Of a stretch of 11,027 bases of DNA, positions 1 through 6,312 are shown one piece after another. Both the position numbers and the translations under genes were made by a program. The DNA is from JAYZDB01 sp036338025. GTDB lineage: Bacteria; Planctomycetota; UBA1135; UBA2386. The stretch covers positions 1 to 11,027 of the forward strand of contig JAYZDB010000216.1 of NCBI GenBank assembly GCA_036338025.1, given 5' to 3'. The notes beneath the pieces are model-generated. The model had not been told where the DNA came from. It was given only the letters and a program-made list of their open reading frames with translations, and did no database searches. The number at the start of each line of letters is the position of its first letter. Position 1 is the stretch's first letter.

Positions 1-1
1 C

Positions 2-967
2 GGCGCCGGAGTCAACGGAAACGTCTGGGACAAGCCCGGCGACGGCGTGATGTTCGAGATCAACTTGCTGGGCCAAGACTCGACAGAAACTACGATCTTC
101 TCGCAGTGGATCGACCCGAAGAACAACCCAGGTGACCGCCGCTGGTTCGACACCAGCATCGAACTTGCTGGGTTCGCCGGGCAGGAAGTCACCATTCGAT
201 TGAAAACTACCAGCGGTCCGGCGAGCAATGCCAGGTTCGATTCGGCGGGATGGAGTAGGCCGCAGATCGTCTACCGGAAACGTGGCAAACGCCGCACCGG
301 ACTCGTTGGCCTATGGTTCGTGCCCGATGCCGTCCGGATCGAGCACCCCTTGGCTGACAATCGTCTTGAGTTGGCCAGCCGGTGGGGCGTGAGTACCGAA
401 GTGCCGATCGGCCTGCCCATCGGAACACGGTTTTCCTCCAGCAACCCAAAGATCATCGAAGTCTTGGACGATGGACAACTCCTCGCACATCGGTACGGGG
501 CGGTACAAATCGTCGCGAGAAACGGCAAACTCGAAGCACGCGTCGGCGTGGAGGCGGCCTGGGCCCCAGTCATTCCGTATGGTGTCGGCCGACCCGGCAA
601 GGGTGGGATCGTGCCGGTCCTGGATACTGGCAACCAGCGCCCCACGCTCGGGAATTTGGACTTCCAAATGCGGGTGTCGGGGGTGGTGGGCGGCGCCGAG
701 GGCATGCTGGTCGTCGCGAGTGATCCAGTCTCGAAATCAATCAGCCCAGTCAGCGGAATCGTCCCGACCGACGCCAAAGCGCACCTTCCCCTGACAGCGA
801 AAGGGCCTAAGGGCGCTGCCGGCAAAGGAGTCGCGACTTTCACGTTGCAGATTCCAAACGTCCCCGAATTTCTGGGTAGAGTGGAATTCTGGCAAGGCTT
901 CTTCAAAGACGAAGAAGCCGAGACGGCTTGGAGCGCCACCAACGGACTGATTGTGACGGTCAAGTGA
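2..967 (+). CDS. Exported multidomain beta-sandwich / Ig-like protein (5' truncated)
   Basis: The reading frame is open to the left edge, so the true start lies outside; 321 residues are visible, ending in tandem stops TGA-TAG (965-970). Residues 1-90 look like a beta-sandwich, with a run typical of extracellular carbohydrate-binding-like modules (DPKNNPGDRRW, then a Gly-Gln-x-Val-Thr-Ile-Arg-Leu strand and an SAGW turn). About 115-185 resembles a bacterial Ig-like (BIG2) fold: SSNPKIIEVLDDGQL followed by a GAVQIVA strand. About 193-321 is a Gly/Pro-rich beta domain (YGVGRPGKGGIVPVL ... WSATNGLIVTV) resembling C-terminal domains I associate with secreted planctomycete proteins. No membrane helix or catalytic motif is visible in this part. 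It is probably surface-exposed or periplasmic. The function is unknown; substrate binding or adhesion is inference. It is co-directional with the GtrA gene 86 bp downstream. Confidence 0.72.
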   Translation, partial: GAGVNGNVWDKPGDGVMFEINLLGQDSTETTIFSQWIDPKNNPGDRRWFDTSIELAGFAGQEVTIRLKTTSGPASNARFDSAGWSRPQIVYRKRGKRRTGLVGLWFVPDAVRIEHPLADNRLELASRWGVSTEVPIGLPIGTRFSSSNPKIIEVLDDGQLLAHRYGAVQIVARNGKLEARVGVEAAWAPVIPYGVGRPGKGGIVPVLDTGNQRPTLGNLDFQMRVSGVVGGAEGMLVVASDPVSKSISPVSGIVPTDAKAHLPLTAKGPKGAAGKGVATFTLQIPNVPEFLGRVEFWQGFFKDEEAETAWSATNGLIVTVK

Positions 968-1053
968 TAGCACGCACGATCCACATCCCTGGCAGCCTGG
1001 CACAACTCGTCGCGGGCCGAGGCATCCGCCTCACGCAGGAGCGAAGCTGAGCG

Positions 1054-1509
1054 ATGTGGCGGAGCGATTCTTCGATGCGCGGGGCGAAGTCGGTGACCAA
1101 CCCGGAACAACGCAAGATCGTGAAGTTCATTTTGGTGGGTGGGTTCAAGACGGCGGTCGGCTACGGCCTGTACCTGCTGCTGCTCTGGTTCGGCCTGCAC
1201 CACGACGTGGCGCTCGCGGGGGATTACCTGTTCGCCATCACCGTCGGCTACGTCATCAACCGATCCTGGACCTTCACGAACCAGGGCCAGCCAACGGCCC
1301 CGGTCCTGAAGTACGTGCTCTCATACATTCTGGTTTTCGTCCTGAACTCGTTGGCGCTGGACACCGCTATCGAACTCGGGACGGGACCCGCCGTTGGCCA
1401 GATTCCCTGCCTCGTGCTGGCTACGGTGGCCAGCTATCTGTTACAGCGGTATTGGGTGTTTCAAGGTCCCAAGCCAACACAGTCACCGAACCCCGAGGCG
1501 CCTGTTTGA
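1054..1509 (+). CDS. GtrA-family membrane protein (putative polyprenyl-linked sugar flippase)
   Basis: A 151-residue protein with four hydrophobic segments (about 22-46, 55-72, 85-105, 113-132) and the family hallmarks: a Lys-Phe-Ile-Leu-Val-Gly-Gly opening at 24-30, NRSWTF at 69-74 after the second helix, and QRYWVF at 131-136 closing the fourth. GtrA proteins are small inner-membrane proteins thought to flip undecaprenyl- or decaprenyl-phosphate-linked monosaccharides, and they usually partner a GtrB-type GT2. Such a GT2 lies in this window at 6313-7311 on the other strand. The ATG at 1054 has AGGAG at 1037-1041, 12 nt upstream, which is rather long; a GTG at 1093 (residue 14) is the alternative start and would remove a poorly conserved leader. 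The stop is 1 nt before the amidinotransferase ATG, so the two are probably co-translated. The substrate cannot be read from sequence. Confidence 0.88.
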   Translation: MWRSDSSMRGAKSVTNPEQRKIVKFILVGGFKTAVGYGLYLLLLWFGLHHDVALAGDYLFAITVGYVINRSWTFTNQGQPTAPVLKYVLSYILVFVLNSLALDTAIELGTGPAVGQIPCLVLATVASYLLQRYWVFQGPKPTQSPNPEAPV

Positions 1510-1510
1510 C

Positions 1511-2635
1511 ATGAACAATGAATCCGATCCCGCCGCACCCGAATCGGGTGCGCCCCTCCCTACCTGCCCCGTCAACTCGTTCAACGAATGGGATCCACTC
1601 GAGGAGGTGATCGTCGGCCGTCTGGAAGGCGCGGTCTTACCCAACCACCACGTCAGCGTGACGTCGACGATGCCGCAAGGTATCACCAAATCGCTTCGAC
1701 TCATCGGCGGCTGGAAATATCCCGGCTTCGTCCTCAAACAAGCGCAAGCCGAGCTCGACAGTTTCATCAAGATCCTTGAGGCCGAAGGAGTCAGGGTCCG
1801 ACGACCGGATGTAGTGAAATTCCAGAAACGCTACAAGACACCTTTCTGGTCATCGAAGGGCTACAACGTTGCCAATCCTCGGGACGGGTTGCTGCTGCTC
1901 GGCAACGAAATCCTCGAAACACCGATGGCCTGGCGTTGCCGGTACTTCGAGATGGCGGCCTACCGTACGCTCTTGAAGGAGTATTTCGCTGGCGGGGCGA
2001 TGTGGACCGCGGCGCCCAGGCCGATGCTCCTTGATGATCTGTACGATGAGAACTACACGGTTCCCGCCGAGGGAGAGCCTGTCCGCTACTCGATCAACGA
2101 GTTCGAGCCGGTGTTCGATGCAGCAGACTTCATCCGCTGCGGCAAGGACATCTTCATGACCCTCAGCAACGTAACCAACGCCTCTGGTCTGGAGTGGCTG
2201 AGGCGACACGTCGGTGATCGCTTCAACATCCACCAGCTGGAGAGCAAGTGCCGTCAGCCGATGCACATCGACAGCTCGTTCATGCCGCTGGCGCCCGGCA
2301 AGGTCCTGGTCAACCCGGAGTTCATCGATGTCGACCGGTTGCCAGCGATCCTCAAGTCCTGGGACGTGCTGACCGGACCTAAGCCCAACAAGATGAACAA
2401 CTTTTGGTACAAGGTGTTCGGGATGACGAGCAAGTGGATCGGGATGAACGTCCTGATGCTCGACGAGGAGCGCGTCGTTGTGGAAGCCAGCCAGACCGAC
2501 ATGATCAAGGCATTCAAGGACTGGGGGTTCAAGCCAATCCCCTGCTCTTATCTGCACTACGCGTTCTTCGGCGGTTCCTTCCACTGCTCCACCCTCGATG
2601 TACGGCGCAGGGGCGGTTTGCAGTCCTACTTCTAG
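1511..2635 (+). CDS. Amidinotransferase, L-arginine:glycine amidinotransferase (AGAT/GATM) type
   Basis: This 374-residue protein closely resembles vertebrate AGAT as I recall it along its whole length: NEWDPLEEVIVGR (25-37), GNEILETPMAWR (131-142), FDAADFIRCGKDIF (202-215), SKWIGMNVLMLDE (307-319) and a C-terminal DVRRRGGLQSYF. The Cys-His-Asp catalytic residues of the family are present: Asp203 (human Asp254), His252 in PMHID (His303) and Cys359 in GGSFHC (Cys407). The enzymes move the amidino group of arginine to an amine through a thiouronium-cysteine intermediate; acceptors include glycine (creatine, cylindrospermopsin pathways) and inosamine phosphate (StrB1). The ATG at 1511 is preferred: it follows the GtrA stop by 1 nt, has GAGG at 1495-1498, and begins just before the conserved region. 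A longer in-frame ORF from 1394 would overlap GtrA. Human Arg322 aligns by eye with Phe271 and Asn300 with Gln249, so the substrates may differ. Transfer to a sugar amine is a hypothesis. Confidence 0.93.
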   Translation: MNNESDPAAPESGAPLPTCPVNSFNEWDPLEEVIVGRLEGAVLPNHHVSVTSTMPQGITKSLRLIGGWKYPGFVLKQAQAELDSFIKILEAEGVRVRRPDVVKFQKRYKTPFWSSKGYNVANPRDGLLLLGNEILETPMAWRCRYFEMAAYRTLLKEYFAGGAMWTAAPRPMLLDDLYDENYTVPAEGEPVRYSINEFEPVFDAADFIRCGKDIFMTLSNVTNASGLEWLRRHVGDRFNIHQLESKCRQPMHIDSSFMPLAPGKVLVNPEFIDVDRLPAILKSWDVLTGPKPNKMNNFWYKVFGMTSKWIGMNVLMLDEERVVVEASQTDMIKAFKDWGFKPIPCSYLHYAFFGGSFHCSTLDVRRRGGLQSYF

Positions 2636-2647
2636 TCGTATGTGGGC

Positions 2648-2680
2648 GAGGCCGGCTTGGCGGAGTGATCAGCCGGTCTC
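2648..2680. terminator. Inverted repeat at convergent junction, possible bidirectional terminator
   Basis: GAGGCCGGCT (2648-2657) can pair with AGCCGGTCTC (2671-2680) to give a 10-bp stem with one G-U pair and a 13-nt loop. It lies between the amidinotransferase stop (2635) and the end of the GT2 gene reading towards it, and overlaps the last few GT2 codons. On the minus-strand transcript the G-U pair becomes an A-C mismatch, so the hairpin is weaker there. No U-tract follows on either side, so intrinsic termination is uncertain. Confidence 0.35.
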
Positions 2681-3700
2681 GAGCCCCTTGGCATCCGAAC
2701 GACGCGGCTCAAACATCATGCCCACTATCCGCAAGGCTCCGCAAGCGAAGCCGACAAAGATGGCGCCGTGAAATACCTGTAGCGCCGGCCACGCATACAG
2801 CGCCATCTTGACGCCGTACTGCTGCCGGGCGAACCGGAGAAACGGCAACTCCCAGACGATCTGCCCGACTGCGGCGATACCGCCGAGATACCAACCGATC
2901 GGATGAAAGAGCGCGGTGCTAATTCCAACGAGAATCGCCACCGAAATCAGGAACGAAATCGAATCGCGTGAGGACGCCCCCATCCCCTGCGACTCAAAGC
3001 GCCGGCGGCGAAAGACGAGTGGAAGCCATCGCGCTGAGCGCCGCATGACTTCTCGACAACGAGGCCACAGTGACCTGTAGTGATGATCGTATGCGGCATC
3101 CGCCAAGAGCACGTTGACGTACCCCAATCGCTCCATCTCGTGGCCGAATGCGTAGTCCTCCATGCCCGCGTGGCTGTATTTCTCGGGGAAGCCCCCGGCA
3201 CCTTCAAAGGCCTCGCGACGAACCGCTCCGCATTCCGACTGGAAGCAGCTCACACCGACGATGTCGTGCATCTGCTGGCAGTAGAATGCGTGAGAGTGGC
3301 GCAGAGCCACAAAGTGAGCACTCCAACTCGGACTCAGATTCCGCGGTGAAGCATGCGCACCGGTCGCGTGAATTTCCGGCGATTCGCGGAGACGGTTGAC
3401 CAGCTTGGGAAGCGTGTCCTCTGGAACGACCACATCGGAGTCCAGAAAAACCAGGATGTCACCCTTTGAGATGCGGGCACCGTGGTTACGCGCCGCTGCG
3501 GCACCCTGGGATTGTTCGTGCCGTACGGTACGCACGCCGAATGACTCCGCGAGCCTGGATGTCTCGTCCGTGCTGCCATCGTCGACAACAAGAATCTCCC
3601 AGTCATGTGCCTCGGCAGAAGCTAGAGCCGCTCGCAAACATGGCTCGATAAACCGGGCGGCGTTGTGTGCTGGAATGATGACGCTGACCGATATCGACAT
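2669..3700 (-). CDS. Family 2 glycosyltransferase with C-terminal membrane segments
   Basis: A 343-residue GT-A fold glycosyltransferase. The N-terminus has SVIIPAHN (6-13), the nucleotide-binding VVDDGSTDET (38-47), the metal-binding DxD as FLDSD (85-89) and the acceptor-side GMEDYAFGHE (179-188), which fits an inverting GT2. From about 248 two or three hydrophobic stretches (roughly 248-268, 270-286, 302-326) suggest membrane anchoring, with the catalytic domain in the cytoplasm. It would transfer a sugar from a nucleotide donor to a lipid or glycan acceptor; donor and acceptor are unknown. The ATG at 3700 lies 14 nt after the radical SAM stop and begins directly at the first beta strand, so it is preferred over an in-frame TTG at 3733 that overlaps the upstream gene. 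No clear Shine-Dalgarno is visible, so coupling to the radical SAM gene is likely. Confidence 0.9.
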   Translation of the reverse strand: MSISVSVIIPAHNAARFIEPCLRAALASAEAHDWEILVVDDGSTDETSRLAESFGVRTVRHEQSQGAAAARNHGARISKGDILVFLDSDVVVPEDTLPKLVNRLRESPEIHATGAHASPRNLSPSWSAHFVALRHSHAFYCQQMHDIVGVSCFQSECGAVRREAFEGAGGFPEKYSHAGMEDYAFGHEMERLGYVNVLLADAAYDHHYRSLWPRCREVMRRSARWLPLVFRRRRFESQGMGASSRDSISFLISVAILVGISTALFHPIGWYLGGIAAVGQIVWELPFLRFARQQYGVKMALYAWPALQVFHGAIFVGFACGALRIVGMMFEPRRSDAKGLETG

Positions 3701-3714
3701 GGACAACTGACGGG

Positions 3715-4857
3715 CTAGATGTACTTGGCCCAAGTAGTCGGCTGAAACAGACCGCTACACATGTTGGCGCACTCAAAGGTACAGGTACAGTCTCGGGCCA
3801 GCTTGCGAAACGTGTCCGCTTCGCTCGTCTTGACGATATCGACCAGGCGTGCGCCATTGGAGACATCACCGACATTTCCAATGATGGAGTGATCCCACAT
3901 CTTGCCCATTTCACACCCTCGCACGACTCCATCGGAGAGCACTTCCACCAATCGACCGCCCGCAAGGCAACGTGTCCGGTTCTTTCGGTCGTGCAAATGG
4001 TCCAGGATGTCGCGGCGGAGGCGTCGCTCGATCCTCCAGTCAACTTTGTCCCGGAACCGCGATGAAGCCCTCTCAAGCTGCCGTGCGGTGAGTCGCGCGT
4101 AAGTTTCTGCCAAACCGAGTTGTACTTCCTTTGGGACATCACGCACGAGTATGACCTCGTGAAAATCGACCGGCCAGGACTCTGTATCGTCCAGGAACTG
4201 TTCCAAGTCCGTTTCGTTGTCGGGCTGCAGAACGGAGGCCACCCGCAAGGTGAAGCTGGAAGAAGCCTCTCGCAGGGGATTGACGGCGTCAATGGTCCGC
4301 ATCGCCGCAGCATACGCGCCCGGAGAGTTGCGAACGGCATCATGCACCTGCTCATGACCATCCAAGGAGATCGATAGGCGAAGCTCATCAAAACAGGAGG
4401 TGCGCAACAAGGACCCCATCACGGATTCGATGCGGTCGGTAAAGAAACCATTCGTGTTGATGCTTATCCGCCGGACTCCGGAGGATCGCGCCATGGCCAG
4501 GATCACCTCCGTCAGGTCCTTGCGCAGAAACGGTTCGCCACCGGTGATCGTCACGTGGAGCAATCCATCGGCCCCAGAGAGTGCATGGCCCCACTGTTCA
4601 GGGCTCATTTCCGGAGCCTGCCGGATCGATAGCGCCGCATCGCAACAGAAATCACACTTCATGTTGCAGCGGCCGTTGACGAATGCGATCAGATAGTTAG
4701 GCATCCGGCGCAATGCCAACGACTTCGCAAATCTTGTCCAGATGGCCAGGTTCATTTGATCGGAATCCAGGGATGAAGACGGCGCAGACGCAATCGCACG
4801 GGCATGGTTCGCGAAGTTGAATACCAGCTTGCCATCCACACACGCTTGCTCAGGCAC
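3715..4857 (-). CDS. Radical SAM protein with SPASM/twitch-like C-terminal cysteine cluster
   Basis: A 380-residue protein. The radical SAM motif CNMKCDFC gives Cys64, Cys68 and Cys71, ligands of the [4Fe-4S] cluster that cleaves S-adenosylmethionine. GGEP follows at 106-109, and NTNG (134-137) and SISLDG (162-167) mark later strands of the partial TIM barrel. Six C-terminal cysteines (297, 315, 357, 359, 363, 367), with a GN turn at 327-328, resemble a SPASM or twitch domain binding an auxiliary Fe-S cluster. Known relatives include peptide-modifying enzymes, anaerobic sulfatase-maturating enzymes and the aminocyclitol dehydrogenase BtrN; I cannot assign this one. The GTG at 4857 is the first possible start after in-frame stops at 4870-4875 and has AAAGG close upstream; an ATG at 4755 (residue 35) is the alternative. 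It is the first gene of a two-gene operon with the GT2, which suggests a role in modifying a glycan precursor (inference). Confidence 0.87.
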   Translation of the reverse strand: MPEQACVDGKLVFNFANHARAIASAPSSSLDSDQMNLAIWTRFAKSLALRRMPNYLIAFVNGRCNMKCDFCCDAALSIRQAPEMSPEQWGHALSGADGLLHVTITGGEPFLRKDLTEVILAMARSSGVRRISINTNGFFTDRIESVMGSLLRTSCFDELRLSISLDGHEQVHDAVRNSPGAYAAAMRTIDAVNPLREASSSFTLRVASVLQPDNETDLEQFLDDTESWPVDFHEVILVRDVPKEVQLGLAETYARLTARQLERASSRFRDKVDWRIERRLRRDILDHLHDRKNRTRCLAGGRLVEVLSDGVVRGCEMGKMWDHSIIGNVGDVSNGARLVDIVKTSEADTFRKLARDCTCTFECANMCSGLFQPTTWAKYI

Positions 4858-5178
4858 TACCTTTCGAGTCTATCACGGGACTGACCGCAGGCGATGGCAG
4901 ACCCCGCGGAAGACCGCCCGACTGAGGCTTGGGAAGATCAGAAGTAACCACCATAACGTCACTTGGGTCCACCTGAGCAGATGGCGACGGGATCCGGATC
5001 AATGCGGAAATTCTCGGGCCAGCCGGGTGCCTTGCCAAAGGCGTAGCAGCCGGATCACCCGACGAAAACGCGCCACGGCATCGGTTCTTGCAGCGAACCG
5101 CCACCACCGAGTTGTCAGCTCCTGCGCAAAGCTAACACGAGAAGGCCCACATCACTCGGTGTAGGATTACCCACCGTC
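4858..5178. other. Divergent intergenic region with possible gene remnant
   Basis: This 321-bp gap separates the minus-strand radical SAM operon from the plus-strand aminotransferase and should hold promoters for both. The best candidate for the aminotransferase is TTGTCA (5112-5117) with TAACAC (5133-5138), but the spacing is only 15 nt and the -10 is poor. AGGA at 5163-5166 may be the aminotransferase ribosome-binding site, 12 nt from its ATG. On the minus strand, in the same frame as the radical SAM gene, two stop-free runs (about 5154-5002 and 4998-4876) are separated by a single TGA (5001-4999). They encode an Arg/Trp/Leu-rich stretch and a hydrophobic one (VTLWWLLLIFPSLSRAVF). Neither has a convincing start codon. 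They may be debris of a lost gene or chance in GC-rich DNA. Confidence 0.35.
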
Positions 5179-6306
5179 ATGGATGTACCGTTCGTCGACC
5201 TTCCCCAGCAATACCGCGATCTCCAGCCCGAGATCGACGCGGCGGTCAGCGGGGTGATGGGCCGATGCAACTTCATCCTCGGCGATGAGGTGACGAACTT
5301 CGAACGCGCCTTCGCGGCGTTCGTCGGGACCGAGCACGCGATCGGTGTGAACTCAGGCACGGACGCGCTGCACCTGAGCCTGCGCGCAGTGGGGGTCGGC
5401 GCGGGCGACGAAGTGATCACGGTGGCGAACACATTCATGGCGACCGTGGAAGCGATCATGATGACCGGTGCGACACCTGTTCTCGTCGATTGCCAAGCGG
5501 ACACTCTCCTTATCGATCCAGACGCCGTCGCAGCGGCGATCACGTCCCGCACCAAGGCAATCCTGGTGGTCCATCTGTACGGTCAGCCCGTCGACATGGA
5601 CCGACTCGCGCCGCTGGTGGAAGCGAACGGCCTAGCGGTGATCGAAGACGTCGCACACGCGCACGGAGCCGTACTGAGTGGCGATCGACCGTGCGGGACG
5701 CTCGGCGACGCCGGCGGCTTCAGCTTCTACCCGAGCAAGAACCTGGGGGCCCACGGGGACGGCGGGGCAGTCACGACGAACAACGCGGCCTTGGCCACGC
5801 GCATCCGCAAATTCGGCAACCTCGGCGGCCTGGCGGATTGTGACCGCGAAGTCCGGGGCTTCAACTCACGGCTGGACACCATCCAGGCTGCGATCCTCAG
5901 CGTGAAGCTGACTCGCCTCGAAGGCTGGAATGACAAGCGGCGCCAGACCGCCGCGGTGTATCGCGCGGCACTTGAGGATGCGGCGGGCGTGATCCTGCCG
6001 GTGGAGGCTCCGTGGACCCAGCGCCACGCCTACCACCTGTTCGTCGTGCGCTTTCCGGACCATGACCGCGATCAAATTCTACACGCGCTCAACGAACGCG
6101 GCATCGGGGCCGGGGTCCACTATTCCATGCCCGTTCACCTACAACTCCCCTGCGCGCACCTGAATCTCGGGCCAGGTTCGTTCCCACACGCAGAGCGTGC
6201 GTGCAGCGAAGTGCTGTCGCTGCCAATCTTCCCCGAAATCACGCAGGAGCAGATCGAATACGTCGTGCGGTCACTGCGCGAAGTGCTCGAGAGCGCGGCG
6301 AAATAG
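5179..6306 (+). CDS. DegT/DnrJ/EryC1/StrS-family PLP-dependent sugar aminotransferase
   Basis: A full-length (375 residues) type I fold aminotransferase. Visible landmarks are VPFVDLPQQY at the N-terminus, VNSGTDALHL (57-66) for phosphate binding, the EDVAHAHGA loop with Asp157 facing the PLP pyridine nitrogen, and FSFYPSKNLGAHGDGGAV (181-198) with Lys187 as the Schiff-base lysine. FNSRLDTIQAAIL (228-240), GVHYSMPVHL and a late LSLPIFPEIT complete the family pattern. These enzymes transfer an amino group from glutamate or glutamine to a nucleotide-linked keto-sugar or to a keto-cyclitol. The FYPxKNLGAxGDGGAV loop is the form I associate with dTDP-sugar 3-aminotransferases (QdtB/FdtB/DesV-like), but C4 or cyclitol aminotransfer is not excluded. 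It is a single-gene plus-strand unit, divergent from the radical SAM operon and convergent with the GtrB-like gene. It would supply an amine, which is also what the amidinotransferase family modifies. Confidence 0.94.
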   Translation: MDVPFVDLPQQYRDLQPEIDAAVSGVMGRCNFILGDEVTNFERAFAAFVGTEHAIGVNSGTDALHLSLRAVGVGAGDEVITVANTFMATVEAIMMTGATPVLVDCQADTLLIDPDAVAAAITSRTKAILVVHLYGQPVDMDRLAPLVEANGLAVIEDVAHAHGAVLSGDRPCGTLGDAGGFSFYPSKNLGAHGDGGAVTTNNAALATRIRKFGNLGGLADCDREVRGFNSRLDTIQAAILSVKLTRLEGWNDKRRQTAAVYRAALEDAAGVILPVEAPWTQRHAYHLFVVRFPDHDRDQILHALNERGIGAGVHYSMPVHLQLPCAHLNLGPGSFPHAERACSEVLSLPIFPEITQEQIEYVVRSLREVLESAAK

Positions 6307-6312
6307 ACGAAC

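Noticed and set aside
1019..1032. GAGGC-ATCC-GCCTC mini-hairpin before the GtrA ribosome-binding site
   Set aside because: A 5-bp stem is expected often by chance in GC-rich DNA, and nothing else nearby supports a regulatory role.
271..1203. 310-codon minus-strand frame over the first gene and the GtrA start
   Set aside because: It runs antisense through the Ig-like protein and into the GtrA coding region, and its translation has no domain-like pattern.
1394..1510. 39-residue N-terminal extension of the amidinotransferase
   Set aside because: It would lie wholly inside the GtrA coding region. The ATG at 1511, 1 nt after the GtrA stop, has GAGG upstream and begins just before the conserved AGAT region.
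3715..4857. Radical SAM protein as an anaerobic sulfatase-maturating enzyme
   Set aside because: The N-terminal motif continues CCDAALSIR rather than the usual aromatic-rich form, the C-terminal cysteine spacing lacks the GGCP-type ending, and the gene is paired with a GT2 rather than the sulfatase. Kept as a check, not as a call.
4850..5107. 85-codon minus-strand frame overlapping the radical SAM start by 8 nt
   Set aside because: It is Ser/Pro-rich with no hydrophobic core, begins with GTG without a ribosome-binding site, and its third positions are less GC-biased than the real genes. A different frame in the same gap looks more protein-like.
5112..5138. Sigma-70 promoter for the aminotransferase (TTGTCA / TAACAC)
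   Set aside because: The 15-nt spacing and a -10 matching only three consensus bases are too weak to report as a promoter.
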